Shown here: in pieces, positions 20,356-32,091 of the stretch
How positions within the stretch are numbered: the first letter of the stretch is position 1
Layout: every line of letters begins with the position of its first letter
Origin: Xanthomonas chitinilytica
Lineage (GTDB): Bacteria > Pseudomonadota > Gammaproteobacteria > Xanthomonadales > Xanthomonadaceae
Assembly: GCF_026107455.2 (NCBI RefSeq)
Contig: NZ_JAPCHY010000002.1
Coordinates: forward strand, 124,001-188,000
Reading direction: 5' to 3'
DNA length: 64,000 bases
Notes under the pieces: generated by a model
What the model was told of the DNA's origin: nothing
Seen by the model: the letters and a program-made list of their open reading frames with translations, nothing else
Database searches by the model: none
Position numbers and translations under genes: made by a program

Positions 20356-21083
20356 GTCCTGTCCTGCGTCTGCTTCGGCGCGGCCGGCGCCGGGGTCCCC
20401 CAGCTCAGCGTGAAGCCGTTGGTGTAGCGAAGATCGGCGCGCACGATCGGCGCCTGCTGGTTGGCCAGCTGCGGCAGCACCCGCACGAAGCGCGCCAGCC
20501 GCGAACGCGCGTCGTCGCGGCCGATCACGATCTCGGTGCCGTTGTCCAGCGACAGCGACCAGCTGCCGCGCGCGTCCATCGCCACCCGCTGCACGTCGAC
20601 CCCGGCCGGCGCGAACAGCGCACGCGATTCGTTGTAGAGCGCGACCACTTCGCCGGTCTGTCCGTCGGGGCCGTCCAGCTGCGGCAGCGCCATGTCCTCC
20701 AGCCCCTGCGGGATGGCGAACAGCCGGCCCTGCTCGGACAACAGGCGGTCCTCGCCCCAGCGCGCGAACGGCTTGTGCTCGACCACGCTGACTTCCAGCA
20801 CGTCGGGCCAGTGCTTGCGCACCTTGGCGCTGTCCACCCACGGCAGGCGCTCGATGGCGTCCTGCGCATCCTGCAGCTTGACCGCGAAGAAGCCGGCACT
20901 GGCATACGGCAGCACCGCCTGCTGCAGCTGTTCGGCCGGCACCCGCTGGAACTCGCCGTGCACCCGCAGCCGCGACAGCGGCCAGCGCTCGGCGCCGACC
21001 CAGCCATTGAGCACCGCCACCACCGGCAGCGCCACCAGGCCGATCGCCAGCAACCAGGCGAAGATGCGCAGCACCGCGTTCAT
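20352..21083 (-). CDS. ftsQ: cell division protein FtsQ
   Basis: A 243-residue bitopic membrane protein of the divisome. One membrane segment (about residues 6-26, [19 protein letters not shown]) precedes a POTRA domain (about 35-105; [35 protein letters not shown]) and the beta domain that binds FtsB/FtsL. It overlaps ddl upstream and ftsA downstream by 4 bp each (ATGA). The C-terminus is Pro/Ala-rich and short. Confidence 0.95.
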   Translation of the reverse strand: MNAVLRIFAWLLAIGLVALPVVAVLNGWVGAERWPLSRLRVHGEFQRVPAEQLQQAVLPYASAGFFAVKLQDAQDAIERLPWVDSAKVRKHWPDVLEVSVVEHKPFARWGEDRLLSEQGRLFAIPQGLEDMALPQLDGPDGQTGEVVALYNESRALFAPAGVDVQRVAMDARGSWSLSLDNGTEIVIGRDDARSRLARFVRVLPQLANQQAPIVRADLRYTNGFTLSWGTPAPAAPKQTQDRT

Positions 21084-22150
21084 CGCGTGTCCTCCGCATC
21101 CAGCGTCTGCTCCAGCACGCGCCAGACCAGTTCCTCGAAACCGATGCCCGCCTGGCGCGCGGCCTTGGGCACCAGCGAGTGGCTGGTCATGCCCGGGGCG
21201 GTGTTCACTTCCAGCAGGAAGAAACGGCCGCTGGCGCGATCGCGCATCACGTCCACCCGGCCCCAGCCGCCGCAGCCGGCGGCACGGAACGCAGCCAGCG
21301 CGAGGCGACCGATCTCGGCCTCGTCCCCGCCTTCCAGCCCGGGGCACAGGTACTGGGTGTCCTCGGCGATGTACTTGGCGTCGTAGTCGTACCACTGGCC
21401 CCTGGGCACGATGCGGATCGACGGCAGCGCGACGTCGCCGAGGATGGCCACGGTCAGTTCGTCGCCGACCACCATCTGCTCCATCAGCAGCTGGCCGTCA
21501 TAGCGCACGGCCAGCGCCACCGCGTCGTCGAGCTGCGATTCCTCCAGCACCCGGCTGATGCCGACGCTGGAACCCTCGTTGGCCGGCTTGAGCACCACCG
21601 GCAGGCCCAGCTCGCGCGCGGCGGCATGCACATCGGCCGCTCCCGGCATCCTGCCTGCCGCGGCACTCGCGCATCCATGCGCATCGGCCGCTCCCGGCGT
21701 CCTGCCTGCCGCGGCACTCGCGCATCCATGCGCATCGCCCGCCGGCGCCAGGGCGACGAAGCGCGGCGTCGGCAGGCCCAGCGACAACCACACCTGCTTG
21801 GTACGGATCTTGTCCATGCTCAGCGCCGAGCCGAGCACCCTGGAGCCGGTGTACGGCACCCCGAAGGCCTCCATCAGCCCCTGCACGATGCCGTCCTCGC
21901 CACCGCCGTTGTGGCCGTGGAGGATGTTGAACACGCGGTCGAAACGCTGCGCCGCCAGGCCCTCGGCCAGCGCCGGGATGCCGTCGACCGCCACCGCCTC
22001 CACGCCACGCGCGCGCAGCGCCTCCAGCACGTTGCGGCCGGAGTCGAGCGACACCTCGCGTTCGCTGGAGGTCCCGCCCAGCAGCACGGCGACCCGGCCG
22101 AACGCGGCGGGGTCGGTGGTGCGCAGCGGCGGGAAGGCATGCTGGCTCAT
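21080..22150 (-). CDS. ddl: D-alanine--D-alanine ligase with a repeat insertion
   Basis: A 356-residue ATP-grasp enzyme joining two D-Ala for peptidoglycan precursor synthesis. The N-terminal substrate region has [14 protein letters not shown] and [14 protein letters not shown]; the ATP-grasp part has [12 protein letters not shown], the catalytic region [10 protein letters not shown] and [11 protein letters not shown]. Dcw-type Ddl enzymes are usually near 310-320 residues. The excess is explained by two tandem copies of a 17-residue Ala/Gly-rich unit at residues 139-172, placed between the N-terminal and central domains, where a surface loop is expected. All catalytic motifs are intact, so the enzyme is probably active. 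The start overlaps the murC stop (ATGA). Confidence 0.95.
   Translation of the reverse strand: MSQHAFPPLRTTDPAAFGRVAVLLGGTSSEREVSLDSGRNVLEALRARGVEAVAVDGIPALAEGLAAQRFDRVFNILHGHNGGGEDGIVQGLMEAFGVPYTGSRVLGSALSMDKIRTKQVWLSLGLPTPRFVALAPAGDAHGCASAAAGRTPGAADAHGCASAAAGRMPGAADVHAAARELGLPVVLKPANEGSSVGISRVLEESQLDDAVALAVRYDGQLLMEQMVVGDELTVAILGDVALPSIRIVPRGQWYDYDAKYIAEDTQYLCPGLEGGDEAEIGRLALAAFRAAGCGGWGRVDVMRDRASGRFFLLEVNTAPGMTSHSLVPKAARQAGIGFEELVWRVLEQTLDAEDTR
21635..21736. repeat. two tandem 51-bp repeats inserted in ddl
   Basis: Two nearly identical 51-bp units lie in frame inside ddl and encode [17 protein letters not shown] twice. The GC-rich composition and internal GCATCCATGCGCATCG motif look like an intergenic repeat rather than ddl coding sequence. 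A third, diverged start (GCATCCATGCGCATCG) continues at the right edge near 21721. Confidence 0.85.
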
Positions 22151-23583
22151 TCGGCCGCCGCCTCCTGGAAGCCCTGCTGCGCGATCTGCTGGGCGATGTG
22201 GCCGATGTCGCCGGCGCCCATCAGCAGCAGCAGGTCGCCGTCCTGCAGTACGTCCGGCAGTACCTGCGCCAGCTCCGCCGCCTGCCCGACCACCACCGGC
22301 TCGCTGCGGCCGCGGGCGCGGATGGCGCGCGCCAGCGAACGCGAATCGGCGCCCGGGATCGGCGCTTCGCCGGCCGGATAGACCTCGCTGAGCACCAGCG
22401 CATCCACTTCCGACAGCACCGCGGCGAACGCGTCGAACTGGTCGCGGGTACGGCTGTAGCGGTGCGGCTGGAACGCCACCACCAGGCGCTGCGCCGGCCA
22501 GCCGCCGCGGGCGGCGGCGAACACCGCGGCCAGTTCGCGCGGGTGGTGGCCGTAGTCGTCGATCAGCCGCACCTTGGCGCCGCTACCGGTGGTGACGATG
22601 CCCAGGTCGTTGAAGCGGCGGCCGATGCCGGCGAAGCCTTCCAGCGCGCGGGCGATGGCGTCCGGCGCCACCCCCAGCTGCCAGCCCACCGCGGCGGCGG
22701 CCAGCGCGTTGAGCACGTTGTGCCGGCCCGGCAGCGCCAGCGTCACCGGCGTGCTGCTGCCTTCCGGCAGGCGCAGGGTGAAGCGCATGCGCGGGCCGTC
22801 CTGCACCACGTCCTCGGCGCGCACGTCGGCGTTGCCGCTCATGCCGTAGCTCATCACGTGGCGCGGCGTCTGCGCGGCCAGCGCGGCCACCTCCGGGTCG
22901 TCGATGCACAGCACCGCCAGCCCGTAGAACGGCAGGCGCTGCAGGAACTCGGCGAACGCGGCCTGCACCCGGGCGAAATCGTTGCCGTAGTTCTCCAGGT
23001 GGTCGGCGTCGATGTTGGTGATGACCGAGACCAGCGGGTTCAGCCGCAGGAAGCTGCCGTCGCTCTCGTCGGCTTCGGCCACCAGCCACTGGCCGCCGCC
23101 GAGCTTGGCATTGGCGCCGGCGGCGAGCAGCTGGCCGCCGATCACGAAGGTGGGGTCCAGCCCGCCTTCGCTGAGCACCGCGGCGGTCAGCGAGGTGGTG
23201 GTGGTCTTGCCGTGGGTGCCGGCCACCGCGATGCCGCGGCGGAAGCGCATCAGCTCGGCCAGCATCGCCGCGCGCGGCATGATCGGGATGCGCTGGCTGC
23301 GCGCTTCCATCAGCTCCGGGTTGTCCTCGCGGATCGCGCTGGACACCACCACGCAATCGGTGCCGAGCACGTTGGCGGCCGAGTGGCCGCGCATGATGCG
23401 CGCGCCCAGCCCCGCCAGACGGCGGGTGGCGGCGTTGTCGGCGTTGTCCGAGCCGGACACTTCGTAACCCAGCGTCAGCATCACCTCGGCGATGCCGCTC
23501 ATGCCGGTGCCGCCGATGCCGACGAAGTGCACGCGCGGGAACGCCCGCACCAGGTCGCCGGTGTCGTTCAGGCGGCGGATCAT
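22147..23583 (-). CDS. murC: UDP-N-acetylmuramate--L-alanine ligase
   Basis: A 478-residue cytoplasmic Mur ligase adding L-Ala to UDP-MurNAc. It starts [20 protein letters not shown], has the Rossmann-type [15 protein letters not shown] motif, the ATP-binding [11 protein letters not shown], the central [12 protein letters not shown] block and the C-terminal [11 protein letters not shown]. An in-frame extension to 23673 is not family-like; the ATG at 23583 has GCGAGG upstream. A 43-bp gap separates it from murG, one of the few non-overlapping junctions in the cluster. Confidence 0.97.
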   Translation of the reverse strand: MIRRLNDTGDLVRAFPRVHFVGIGGTGMSGIAEVMLTLGYEVSGSDNADNAATRRLAGLGARIMRGHSAANVLGTDCVVVSSAIREDNPELMEARSQRIPIMPRAAMLAELMRFRRGIAVAGTHGKTTTTSLTAAVLSEGGLDPTFVIGGQLLAAGANAKLGGGQWLVAEADESDGSFLRLNPLVSVITNIDADHLENYGNDFARVQAAFAEFLQRLPFYGLAVLCIDDPEVAALAAQTPRHVMSYGMSGNADVRAEDVVQDGPRMRFTLRLPEGSSTPVTLALPGRHNVLNALAAAAVGWQLGVAPDAIARALEGFAGIGRRFNDLGIVTTGSGAKVRLIDDYGHHPRELAAVFAAARGGWPAQRLVVAFQPHRYSRTRDQFDAFAAVLSEVDALVLSEVYPAGEAPIPGADSRSLARAIRARGRSEPVVVGQAAELAQVLPDVLQDGDLLLLMGAGDIGHIAQQIAQQGFQEAAAE

Positions 23584-23626
23584 GCGCGGCCTCGCAGGTG
23601 GCGGGCGCGGTTGCGCGGGGCGCTCT

Positions 23627-24721
23627 TCATACGGCTTCCTCGAGAATGATGTCGGCGATGCGCTCGGCGGCATCGACCTTGGCCAGCGCGCGCGCGGCTT
23701 GCGCCATCGCCATGCGCCGGGCGGAATCGTCGTGCAGGCTGCGCAGCACGCCCTGCAGGTTGGCGGCCAGCGCGTCGTCCTGTTTCAGCAGCACGGCGGC
23801 GCCGCGCTCGACCAGGTATTCGGCGTTGCGGGTCTGGTGGTCGTCGACCGCGGCAGCGAACGGCACCAGCACGCTGCCGACGCCGACCGCGCACAGTTCG
23901 GCCAGGGTCGATGCGCCGGAACGGCACACCACCAGGTCGGCCCAGGCGTAGGCCTGCGCCATGTCGGCGATGAAGGCGTCGACATCGGCTTCCACGCCGG
24001 CCTGCCGATACGCCTGCAGCGCCTCCGCATGCAGCTTCTCGCCGCTCTGGTGGCGCACCTCGATCCGCACGTCGGCTCCCAGCGCGGCGATCGCCTGCGG
24101 TAACGCCTCGTTCAACGCCCGCGCGCCCTGGCTGCCGCCCAGCACCAGCAGGCGCAGCGCGCCGCTGCGGCCGGGCAGCCGCTCCTGCGGCGGCGCGATG
24201 GCGGCGATCTCCTCGCGCACCGGGTTGCCCACGGCTTCCTCGCCGCTGGCGAAGCTGCCCGGGAAACCGGTCAGCAGGCGCCGCGCGAAGCGCGACAGGA
24301 TGCGATTGGTCAGGCCCGGCGCGCGGTTCTGCTCGTGCACCAGCAACGGCAGCCCATGCAGCCGTGCGGCGATGCCGCCGGGGCCGGAGGCGAAACCGCC
24401 GAAGGCGATCACCGCGCGCGGATGACGGTCGCGCAGCAGGAAGCCGGCGGCGCGGATCGCGCGCAGGACCCGCAACGGCGCGCCGAGCAGGGCCAGCTTG
24501 CCCTTGCCGCGCAGGCCGCTGATTTCCAGGGTATCGAGCGGGATGTCGTGCTGCGGCACCAGCCGGGTTTCCATCGCCCCGGCCGCGCCCAGCCAGGTGA
24601 CCGGCACGCCGCGCGCGCGCAGCACCCGGGCCACGGCCAGCGCCGGGAAGATGTGGCCACCGGTGCCGCCGGCCAGGATCATCACCGGGCGCGGGGCGGA
24701 AGAGGCAGCGGAGCCGCTCAT
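23627..24721 (-). CDS. murG: lipid II synthase, UDP-GlcNAc transferase MurG
   Basis: A 364-residue peripheral membrane GT28 glycosyltransferase that adds GlcNAc to lipid I. It shows the N-terminal [15 protein letters not shown] motif, [26 protein letters not shown] and the UDP-GlcNAc-binding [17 protein letters not shown]. The start overlaps the ftsW stop as ATGA. Length and motifs are normal. Confidence 0.97.
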   Translation of the reverse strand: MSGSAASSAPRPVMILAGGTGGHIFPALAVARVLRARGVPVTWLGAAGAMETRLVPQHDIPLDTLEISGLRGKGKLALLGAPLRVLRAIRAAGFLLRDRHPRAVIAFGGFASGPGGIAARLHGLPLLVHEQNRAPGLTNRILSRFARRLLTGFPGSFASGEEAVGNPVREEIAAIAPPQERLPGRSGALRLLVLGGSQGARALNEALPQAIAALGADVRIEVRHQSGEKLHAEALQAYRQAGVEADVDAFIADMAQAYAWADLVVCRSGASTLAELCAVGVGSVLVPFAAAVDDHQTRNAEYLVERGAAVLLKQDDALAANLQGVLRSLHDDSARRMAMAQAARALAKVDAAERIADIILEEAV

Positions 24722-26031
24722 GCCATCCTCCCGAACGTCGGTTCGATCCGCGGCTGCATGCGGCTGGTGCCACGGGCGGCACCGCCCCGCATCGCCGCGG
24801 CCAGGGTGCTGGCGGTGGCGGCCGCCACCGGCTCGGTTTCCTCGGCCGGGGCGGACACCGGGGCCGCGGCCACGGTGTCGACCCGTACCGAGTGACGACG
24901 CACCGCACGGTCGTATTCGTAGGACACGCGCAGCAGCAGGCCAACCGCCACGCAGGTCATCATCACGCTGGAGCCGCCGGAGGAGATCAGCGGCAGGGTC
25001 AGGCCCTTGGTCGGCAGGATGCCCAGGTTCACGCCGATCGAGACGAACGCCTGCATCGCGATCCACAGCGCCACGCCGAAGGCGATGTAGCCGGAGAAGT
25101 GGCGCTTCATCTCCACGCAGCGCATGCCCAGCCACAGCGCGCGGCCGACCAGCAGCGCATACAGCGCGATGACCAGGCACACGCCGACGAAACCCAGTTC
25201 CTCGGCGATCACCGAGAAGATGAAGTCGGTGTGCGCTTCGGGCAGGTAGTTCAGCTTCTGCACCGAGGCGCCCAGGCCGACGCCGGTCCATTCGCCGCGG
25301 CCGATCGCCATCAGCGCGTTGCTCAGCTGGTAGCCCGAGCCGAGCTGGTCGGCCCACGGGTCCCAGAACGAGGTGATGCGGCGCAGGCGGTACGGCTCCA
25401 GGATCGCCACCGCGGCCAGGATCGGCAGGCCGATGACCACCGGCGCCGACATCCGCGGCAGGTTCACCCCGCCCAGCACCAGCATGCCGGCGGTGATCGC
25501 CACCAGCAGCGCCGAGGAGCCGAAGTCCGGCTGCAGCAGCAGCAGCACGACCAGCATCGCGACCACGCCGATCGGCTTGAGCATGGCCGGCCAGGTGGCG
25601 TTGACCTCGTCGCGGAAGCGCACCAGGTAGCTGGACAGCCAGACGATGTAGAGCACCTTCACCGCCTCGACCGTCTGGAACCGGGAGATGCCCAGGTTGA
25701 TCCAGCGCCGGGCGCCGTTGACGCTGCTGCCGATACCGGGGATGAACACCACGAACAGCAGCACGAAGCATCCCAGCAACAGCAGCTGGTTGTACTGCTC
25801 GACGGTCTTGAGCTCGGTGCGCATCGCCCAGAACGCCAGCACCACCCCCATCGCCAGGAACATCAGGTGGCGGGTCAGGTAGTGGAACGGGTTGCTGGTC
25901 ATCGCGATCGAACTGGACGCCACCATCACCACCCCGAACGCGGCCAGCGCCACGGCGGCGCCCAGCAGCCACTTGTCGTAGTGGCCGCCGATCGCTTCGA
26001 GCCGGGTTGCCTGGCGCGACAGTTCGTTCAT
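24718..26031 (-). CDS. ftsW: septal peptidoglycan polymerase FtsW (SEDS family)
   Basis: A 437-residue integral membrane protein with about ten membrane segments. SEDS signatures include [24 protein letters not shown] with the conserved catalytic-region Asp, the [15 protein letters not shown] block and the end motif [10 protein letters not shown]. It polymerises lipid II with FtsI. The cytoplasmic C-terminal tail of about 60 residues after [12 protein letters not shown] is Ala-rich and probably disordered. The ATG shares one base with the mraY stop (TGATG). Confidence 0.96.
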   Translation of the reverse strand: MNELSRQATRLEAIGGHYDKWLLGAAVALAAFGVVMVASSSIAMTSNPFHYLTRHLMFLAMGVVLAFWAMRTELKTVEQYNQLLLLGCFVLLFVVFIPGIGSSVNGARRWINLGISRFQTVEAVKVLYIVWLSSYLVRFRDEVNATWPAMLKPIGVVAMLVVLLLLQPDFGSSALLVAITAGMLVLGGVNLPRMSAPVVIGLPILAAVAILEPYRLRRITSFWDPWADQLGSGYQLSNALMAIGRGEWTGVGLGASVQKLNYLPEAHTDFIFSVIAEELGFVGVCLVIALYALLVGRALWLGMRCVEMKRHFSGYIAFGVALWIAMQAFVSIGVNLGILPTKGLTLPLISSGGSSVMMTCVAVGLLLRVSYEYDRAVRRHSVRVDTVAAAPVSAPAEETEPVAAATASTLAAAMRGGAARGTSRMQPRIEPTFGRMA

Positions 26032-27116
26032 CAGCGCACCTTCAGCGTCGCCAGGCCGATCAGCACCAGCACCACCGAGATGATCCAGAAGCGCACGATC
26101 ACGCGCGGCTCCGGCCAGCCCTTCAGTTCGAAGTGGTGGTGGATCGGCGCCATCCGGAACACGCGCTTGCCGGTGAGCTTGAAGCTGGCCACCTGGATCA
26201 TCACCGACAGGGTCTCGACCACGAACACGCCGCCCATCACCACCAGCACCAGTTCCTGGCGGGTGATCACGGCGATGGTGCCCAGCACCGCGCCCAGCGC
26301 CAGCGCGCCGATGTCGCCCATGAACACCATCGCCGGGTAGGTGTTGAACCACAGGAAGCCCAGGCCGGCGCCGGCGATCGCCGCGCAGATGATGACCAGC
26401 TCGCCGGCGCCCGGAATCTGCGGGATCTGCAGGTAGCTGGAGAACACCGCGTTGCCCGAGGCATAGGCGAACACGCCCAGCGCGCAGGCCACCAGCACGG
26501 TGGGCATGATCGCCAGTCCGTCCAGCCCGTCGGTCAGATTGACCGCGTTGGAGAAGCCGACGATCCAGAAGTAGGCGATGGCGACGAAGCTGATGCCCGC
26601 CAGCGGCAGCGCCACCGCCTTGAACATCGGGATGTAGAAGGTCAGCGCCGCCGGCACGTCGGCGGTGTAGAACAGGAACAGGCCGGCGGCCAGGCCGAAG
26701 ATCGACTGCAGCAGGTATTTCCAGCGCGACTTCAGGCCGTTGGGATCGCGCCTGACGATCTTGATCCAGTCGTCGTACCAGCCGATCGCGCCGAAGCACA
26801 GCATCACCGCCAGCACCAGCCAGACGTAGCGGTTGCGCAGGTCCGCCCACATCAGCACCGACAGGGTGACGGTGAGCAGGATCAGCGAGCCGCCCATGGT
26901 CGGCGTGCCGGCCTTGGAGAAGTGGGTCTGCGGGCCGTCCTTGCGGATCGGCTGGCCGCCCTTGAACTGCGCCAGCCGGCGGATCACCGCCGGGCCCAGC
27001 CACAGCGACAGGAACAGCGCGGTCAGCGCCGCCAGGATGCCGCGGAAAGTCAGGTAGCCGAACAGCCCGAACAGGCTCTCCAGCTGCTGCAGCCAACGCG
27101 CGAGTTCAAGCAACAT
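26031..27116 (-). CDS. mraY: phospho-N-acetylmuramoyl-pentapeptide transferase
   Basis: A 361-residue polytopic enzyme that forms lipid I by moving phospho-MurNAc-pentapeptide to undecaprenyl phosphate. It has about ten membrane segments, the Asp pair in IGWYDDWIK, the [10 protein letters not shown] motif, [11 protein letters not shown], and the cytoplasmic loop [15 protein letters not shown]. Length equals that of the E. coli enzyme to within a residue. It overlaps murF by 11 bp and ftsW by 1 bp. Confidence 0.97.
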   Translation of the reverse strand: MLLELARWLQQLESLFGLFGYLTFRGILAALTALFLSLWLGPAVIRRLAQFKGGQPIRKDGPQTHFSKAGTPTMGGSLILLTVTLSVLMWADLRNRYVWLVLAVMLCFGAIGWYDDWIKIVRRDPNGLKSRWKYLLQSIFGLAAGLFLFYTADVPAALTFYIPMFKAVALPLAGISFVAIAYFWIVGFSNAVNLTDGLDGLAIMPTVLVACALGVFAYASGNAVFSSYLQIPQIPGAGELVIICAAIAGAGLGFLWFNTYPAMVFMGDIGALALGAVLGTIAVITRQELVLVVMGGVFVVETLSVMIQVASFKLTGKRVFRMAPIHHHFELKGWPEPRVIVRFWIISVVLVLIGLATLKVR

Positions 27117-28500
27117 GCGGGGGTTCCTCTCCGCGCGCCAGCAGCGCGGTCACGATCTTGTCCATGGCGCTGCCGCGCGAGCCCTTGACCAGGCAACGCA
27201 CGCCAGCATGAAGTTCGGTGGCCAGCGCCTGCGCCAGCGCGGCGTGGCTGTCGAAATGGCGGCCGCCTTCGCCGAACGCGGCCGCCGCCGCGGCGCTGAG
27301 CGGGCCGAGCGCGTAGAGGCGCTTGAGCCCGGCGCTGCGTGCGCGTTGGCCGGCCTGGGCATGCAGCGCCTCGGCCTCGCTCCCCAGCTCGCGCATGTCG
27401 CCCAGCACCAGCCAGCCTTCTTCCGGCGCCGTGGCCAGGGCATCGATGGCCGCCGCCAGCGAACCGGGATTGGCGTTGTAGCTGTCGTCCACCAGCACCG
27501 CGCCGCCCGGCAGCACGTGCGCGATCTGGCGCCCGGGCACCGGCTCGGCCGTGGCCAGGCCCGCGGCGATCTGCTCCACGTCGATGCCGGCGGCCAGCGC
27601 CAGCGAAGCGGCGGCCAGCGCGTTGAGCACGTTGTGCCGGCCCGGCAGATGCAGCGCCACCTCGGCCTCGCCCTGCGGCGTGACCAGTACGAACCGCGAG
27701 CCGGCCGCGTCGGCCTTCAGCCCGCGTGCGGTGACCTCGGCACTGTGGTCCAGGCCATAGCGCAGCATCCGGCACTGCGCCGGGGTGCCGACGCAGTGCT
27801 GCTCGAACCACGGGCCGAAGGCGTCGTCGGCATTGATCACCGCCACGCCGTCGGCCGGCAGCGCCGCGTAGATCGCGCCCTTGGTTTCGGCCACGCCCAG
27901 CAGGCTGCCCATGCGCTCCAGGTGCGCCGGGGCGATGTTGTTGACCAGCGCGTACTGCGGCCGCGCGATGTCGGTGAGGTAGGCGATGTCGCCCGGCTTG
28001 CCGGCGCCCATCTCGTAGATGGCGAAATCGGCGTCGTCGGGCGCATCGATCACCGCCAGCGGCAGGCCGATCTCGTTGTTGCGGTTGCCGGGGTTGGCGT
28101 GGACCAGCCAGCCGTGCGCCTGCGCGGCGTGCTGCAGGATCGCCAGCAACAGCGACTTGACGCTGGTCTTGCCGTTGCTGCCGGTGAGCGCGAACACGCG
28201 GGCATTGCGGTCGCGCTGCATCCCGGTGGCGATGCGCGCCAGCGCCAGTTCGGCATCGGCCACCAGCACCTGCGGCAGTTCGGCGTCGAGCAGGCGCTCG
28301 ACCAGCAGCGCGCTGGCGCCGCGCATCACCGCGTCGGCGGCGAAATCGTGGCCATCGAAGCGTTCGCCGCGCAGCGCCACGTACAGGCTGCCAGGCGCCA
28401 GCGTGCGGGTGTCGTTGCTGATGGCGTCGATGGCGACGTCGTCGCCACGCAGCTCGCCGCCGGCCCAGTGCGCGATCAGGGAAAGAGGCATCCGCTTCAT
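27106..28500 (-). CDS. murF: UDP-MurNAc-tripeptide--D-Ala-D-Ala ligase
   Basis: A 464-residue Mur ligase that adds D-Ala-D-Ala to complete the pentapeptide. The ATP-binding motif is [15 protein letters not shown], followed by [15 protein letters not shown], the [10 protein letters not shown] block and the C-terminal [17 protein letters not shown] and [11 protein letters not shown] motifs. It overlaps murE by 4 bp and mraY by 11 bp. Confidence 0.97.
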   Translation of the reverse strand: MKRMPLSLIAHWAGGELRGDDVAIDAISNDTRTLAPGSLYVALRGERFDGHDFAADAVMRGASALLVERLLDAELPQVLVADAELALARIATGMQRDRNARVFALTGSNGKTSVKSLLLAILQHAAQAHGWLVHANPGNRNNEIGLPLAVIDAPDDADFAIYEMGAGKPGDIAYLTDIARPQYALVNNIAPAHLERMGSLLGVAETKGAIYAALPADGVAVINADDAFGPWFEQHCVGTPAQCRMLRYGLDHSAEVTARGLKADAAGSRFVLVTPQGEAEVALHLPGRHNVLNALAAASLALAAGIDVEQIAAGLATAEPVPGRQIAHVLPGGAVLVDDSYNANPGSLAAAIDALATAPEEGWLVLGDMRELGSEAEALHAQAGQRARSAGLKRLYALGPLSAAAAAAFGEGGRHFDSHAALAQALATELHAGVRCLVKGSRGSAMDKIVTALLARGEEPPHVA

Positions 28501-29987
28501 GCCGCGCCCTCCCTGCTTTGGGCGTGGCCGGCCAGCGCCTGGGCGGCGACCTCGGTGTCGTCGAACGGGTGCTTGATGCCTGCGATCTCCTGGTACGGCT
28601 CGTGGCCCTTGCCGGCCACCAGCACGATGTCGTCCGGGCCGGCGCCGGCGATGGCGCGGGCGATGGCGCGGGCGCGGTCACGCTCGATCACGACCTCCGC
28701 CGGCGCCTCGAAACCGGCAACGATGTCGGCGACGATGGCGTCGCCGTCCTCGCCGCGCGGGTTGTCGTCGGTGACGATCACCACGTCGGCGTTGTCCTGG
28801 GCGATCCGCGCCATCTGCGGGCGCTTGCCGCGGTCGCGCTCGCCGCCGCAGCCGAACACGCACACCAGCTGCGCCGCGGCATGCGCGCGCAGGCTGTCCA
28901 GCGCCTGCTCCAGCGCGTCCGGGGTATGCGCGTAGTCGATCACCACCGTCGGCCGGCCGTGGTCGCCGCCGAGGCGGTTCATGCGGCCACGGATCGGCTG
29001 CAGCCGCGACAGCAGCCCGGCGACCTCCGCTGGCGACCGCTCCAGCGCCAGCAGGACGCCGGCCACGGCCAGCAGGTTGTCGACGTTGAAGCGTCCCAGC
29101 AGCGGCGAACGCACCGCGTGGCGCTGGCCGTCGACCGCCAGTTCGAAGGCGATGCCGCGGCCGTCCAGGCGCAGCGCCTCGGCGCGCACGCCGGCCTGCG
29201 CCTGGCCACGGGAACTGACGCCGATCGCGCGCACGCCGTCGCCGATGGTCGCGATCAGCTCGCGCCCGAACGCATCATCGACGTTGACCACCGCCGCCTT
29301 CAGCCCGGGGCGATGGAACAGCTTCGCCTTGGCCGCGCCATAGCTGGCCATGTCGCCGTGGTAGTCGAGATGGTCGCGGGTGAGGTTGGTGAACACCGCC
29401 ACGTCGTAGTGCACGGCATCCACCCGGCCCTGGTCGAGCGCGTGCGAGCTGACTTCCATCGCCACCGCCTGCGCACCCTGGTCGCGCAACTGCGCCAGCA
29501 CTTCGTGCATCTGCAGCACCAGCGGCGTGGTGAAGCCGGTCGGCACCGCCTCGCCGTAGAGGCCCACGCCCAGCGTGCCGATGCTGCCGCTGCGGATGCC
29601 GAGCAGGTGCCAGGCCTGGGCCAGCAGCTGCACGGTCGAGGTCTTGCCGTTGGTGCCGGTGACGCCGGCCATCGTCATCGCCTGCGAGGGATGGCCATGG
29701 AACTGGTCGGCCATCGCGCCCATGCGCGCGCGCAGGCCGGGCACGGCGATGGCATCGGCCGGCGCCGGCAGGTCGGCCGGGGCCGGCGGCTCGAACAGGA
29801 TCGCCGCCGCGCCCCTGGCGCGGGCCTGCTCGACGAAGCCCAGCCCGTGCGCGCCGAAGCCGGCGATGGCGACGAAGGCATCGCCCGGGCGCACCGCGCG
29901 GCTGTCCAGCACCAGCCCGGAAATGACCGGGTCGTGCGGCAGCGCGAGGTCCGGCAGCAGCTGCGACAGCGGCATGGCGCGGCTCAC
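28497..29987 (-). CDS. murE: UDP-MurNAc-tripeptide synthetase (meso-DAP adding)
   Basis: A 496-residue Mur ligase. It shows [15 protein letters not shown] for ATP binding, the [11 protein letters not shown] block and the DNPRGE motif that selects meso-diaminopimelate over lysine. I place the start at GTG 29987 rather than the ATG at 29975. The GTG is preceded by a perfect AGGAGG with 7-nt spacing and overlaps the ftsI stop as GTGA, matching the style of the rest of the cluster; the ATG would be 19 nt from the ribosome binding site. Confidence 0.96.
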   Translation of the reverse strand: MSRAMPLSQLLPDLALPHDPVISGLVLDSRAVRPGDAFVAIAGFGAHGLGFVEQARARGAAAILFEPPAPADLPAPADAIAVPGLRARMGAMADQFHGHPSQAMTMAGVTGTNGKTSTVQLLAQAWHLLGIRSGSIGTLGVGLYGEAVPTGFTTPLVLQMHEVLAQLRDQGAQAVAMEVSSHALDQGRVDAVHYDVAVFTNLTRDHLDYHGDMASYGAAKAKLFHRPGLKAAVVNVDDAFGRELIATIGDGVRAIGVSSRGQAQAGVRAEALRLDGRGIAFELAVDGQRHAVRSPLLGRFNVDNLLAVAGVLLALERSPAEVAGLLSRLQPIRGRMNRLGGDHGRPTVVIDYAHTPDALEQALDSLRAHAAAQLVCVFGCGGERDRGKRPQMARIAQDNADVVIVTDDNPRGEDGDAIVADIVAGFEAPAEVVIERDRARAIARAIAGAGPDDIVLVAGKGHEPYQEIAGIKHPFDDTEVAAQALAGHAQSREGAA

Positions 29988-31831
29988 TGGCGCACCTCCT
30001 GCGAGGCGTGCGGCGCGATGGCATTGACCGAGGGCAGCGCGGCGTCGAGTTCGGCCGCCGCATCGGGAATGCCCTGCGGATCCGGCGCGGTCGGCAGGAT
30101 GTTGGCGGCGTGGCCGATCTTGCCGGAGGCCTGCGCCGCCAGCCACGACTGGATGTCGTCCGGCGGCACGTCCATCAGCCGCAGCGCGCCTTCCATCACG
30201 TTGTGGAACACCGGCGCCGACACCAGGCCGCCGTAGTATTTGCCGCCCTGCGGATCGTTGATGACGATGACGGTGGCGAAACGCGGATTGCTGGCCGGCA
30301 CCAGGCCGGCGAACAGCGCGTTGTAGCGGCCGCGCTCGTAGCCGCCCGCGCCGGCCTTGCGCGCGGTGCCGGTCTTGCCGGCGACGTGGTAGCCGAGGAT
30401 GCCGGCCTGCTTGGCGCCGCCCTGGGTGACCACGGTTTCCATCATCCGCACCACTTCCGCGGCCACGTTCTCGTCCAGCACCTGGCGCGACTCGTTGCGC
30501 TGGCCCTTGACGAAGGTCGGCGGGATCAGCTTGCCGCCGTTGCCCAGCGCCGCGTAGGCCTGTGCGATCTGCAGCGGCGTCGCCGACAGGCCGTAGCCGT
30601 AGGACATGGTGGCCTTCTGCAGGCCGTTCCAGCGCGCCGGCGGCGCCAGCATGCCGGCCGATTCGCCGGGGAAGCCGCTCTGCGGCGCCCTGCCGTACCC
30701 GAAGGCGTTGAGCGAGTCGTAGAACGTCTGGTTCGGCAGCCGGTCCACGATCTTGGCCGCCCCGATGTTGGAACTGCGGGTGATCACCCCGCCGACGGTC
30801 AACACGCCGTTGTTGCGCGGCACGTCGTTGATGGTGAAGCGCCCCAGCGACATGTAACCCGGATTGGTGTCGATGATCGTGCCCGGCGTGACCACGCCGG
30901 CCTGCAGCGCGGTGGCCACGGTCAGCGGCTTCATCGTCGAGCCGGGCTCGACCATGTCGGTCACCGCGCGGTTGCGGCGCGCATCCGGGCGGGTGCCGTC
31001 CACCGCGTTGGGGTTGTAGGTCGGCAGGTTGACCATGGCCAGGATCTCGCCGGTGGCCACGTCCATCACCACGATCGAGCCGCCGGCGGCCTTGTTCTCG
31101 ACCAGCGCGTTGCGCAGCTCCCGGTAGGCCAGGAACTGGATGCGGCGGTCGATGCTCAGGGTCAGGTCCTTGCCCGGCTCGGCGGCGCGCACCAGGTCGA
31201 TGCTCTCGACGATGGCGCCCTTGCGGTCGCGGATCACCCGCTTGGCGCCGGGCTTGCCGCGCAGCCAGTCGTCGAACGCCAGTTCCAGCCCTTCCTGGCC
31301 GCGGTCGTCGATGTTGGTGAAGCCCAGCACGTGCGCCATCGCCTCGCCCTGCGGGTAGAAGCGGCGGAACTCGCGCTGCGAGAACACCCCGGGAATCTTC
31401 AGCGCGACGATCTTCTCGGCCTCGTCCGGATTGATCCGGCGGCGCACGTACATGAACTCCTTGTCGGCCTTCTGCGACAGGCGCGAGCTCAGCTCGTCGG
31501 CCGGCACCGCCAGAGCGCTCGCCAGCTCCGGGATGCGCTCGGGACTGCGCAGCAGCTCCTGCGGGTTCACCCAGATCGAGGCCACCGGCGTGGACACCGC
31601 CACCGGCTCGCCGTTGCGGTCGGTGATCATGCCGCGCGAGGTGGCGATCGGCACTTCGCGCAGATAGCGGGCCTCGCCCTGGCGCTGGTAGAAATCGCTG
31701 TTGACCAGCTGCACGTAGGCCGCGCGGCCGACCAGCGTCACCGAGCACAGGCCCAGCCCCAGCCCCACCCAGAGCAGGCGGTGGCGCAGGTTGAACTGGC
31801 TGCGCGGGCGGTTGCGGCCGGACTTGCTCAT
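29984..31831 (-). CDS. ftsI: penicillin-binding protein 3, septal transpeptidase FtsI
   Basis: A 615-residue class B PBP. One membrane anchor (residues 19-40) is followed by the dimerisation domain ([15 protein letters not shown]) and the transpeptidase domain, with nucleophile S298 in EPGSTMKP, the SSN motif at 353-355 and KTGT at 486-489. It crosslinks septal peptidoglycan as the partner of FtsW. The C-terminal 50 residues after the PASTA-less transpeptidase end are Ala/Pro-rich. It overlaps ftsL and murE by 4 bp each. Confidence 0.97.
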   Translation of the reverse strand: MSKSGRNRPRSQFNLRHRLLWVGLGLGLCSVTLVGRAAYVQLVNSDFYQRQGEARYLREVPIATSRGMITDRNGEPVAVSTPVASIWVNPQELLRSPERIPELASALAVPADELSSRLSQKADKEFMYVRRRINPDEAEKIVALKIPGVFSQREFRRFYPQGEAMAHVLGFTNIDDRGQEGLELAFDDWLRGKPGAKRVIRDRKGAIVESIDLVRAAEPGKDLTLSIDRRIQFLAYRELRNALVENKAAGGSIVVMDVATGEILAMVNLPTYNPNAVDGTRPDARRNRAVTDMVEPGSTMKPLTVATALQAGVVTPGTIIDTNPGYMSLGRFTINDVPRNNGVLTVGGVITRSSNIGAAKIVDRLPNQTFYDSLNAFGYGRAPQSGFPGESAGMLAPPARWNGLQKATMSYGYGLSATPLQIAQAYAALGNGGKLIPPTFVKGQRNESRQVLDENVAAEVVRMMETVVTQGGAKQAGILGYHVAGKTGTARKAGAGGYERGRYNALFAGLVPASNPRFATVIVINDPQGGKYYGGLVSAPVFHNVMEGALRLMDVPPDDIQSWLAAQASGKIGHAANILPTAPDPQGIPDAAAELDAALPSVNAIAPHASQEVRQ

Positions 31832-32091
31832 GGCCGCACCACCACGATGTCGGCCGCTTCCGGGAACTTCATGCCCAGCCGGCCGCGGGCCACCTGGTCG
31901 ACGCGGGTGGCCTGGGCCAGGGTCGCCTGCTCCAGCTGCAGGCGGCCGAATTCGATGTTCAGCTCGTCGCGCGCGTGCTCCAGCCGCGACAGTTCGACGA
32001 ACAGCTGGCGGTGGCGATGGCGCATGAACACCACCCCGATCGCCGAGGCGATGGTGCAGGCCAGCAGCACGATCAGCAGCAGCCGGCTCAT
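31828..32091 (-). CDS. ftsL: cell division protein FtsL
   Basis: An 87-residue bitopic protein: a single membrane segment (residues 4-24, [19 protein letters not shown]) and a periplasmic coiled coil (about 30-66, rich in Leu at heptad spacing) ending in [18 protein letters not shown]. It forms the FtsQLB complex that activates FtsWI. The start overlaps the rsmH stop and the stop overlaps the ftsI start, both as ATGA. A longer in-frame extension lies entirely inside rsmH and is not real. Confidence 0.94.
   Translation of the reverse strand: MSRLLLIVLLACTIASAIGVVFMRHRHRQLFVELSRLEHARDELNIEFGRLQLEQATLAQATRVDQVARGRLGMKFPEAADIVVVRP

Noticed and set aside
24718..27096. A 792-codon frame suggesting a MraY-FtsW fusion
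   Set aside because: The first half is mraY read in the wrong frame. mraY and ftsW are separate genes sharing one base.
28497..31748. A 1083-codon frame suggesting a larger MurE
   Set aside because: The first 587 codons are ftsI out of frame. A strong ribosome binding site at GTG 29987 gives a normal MurE.
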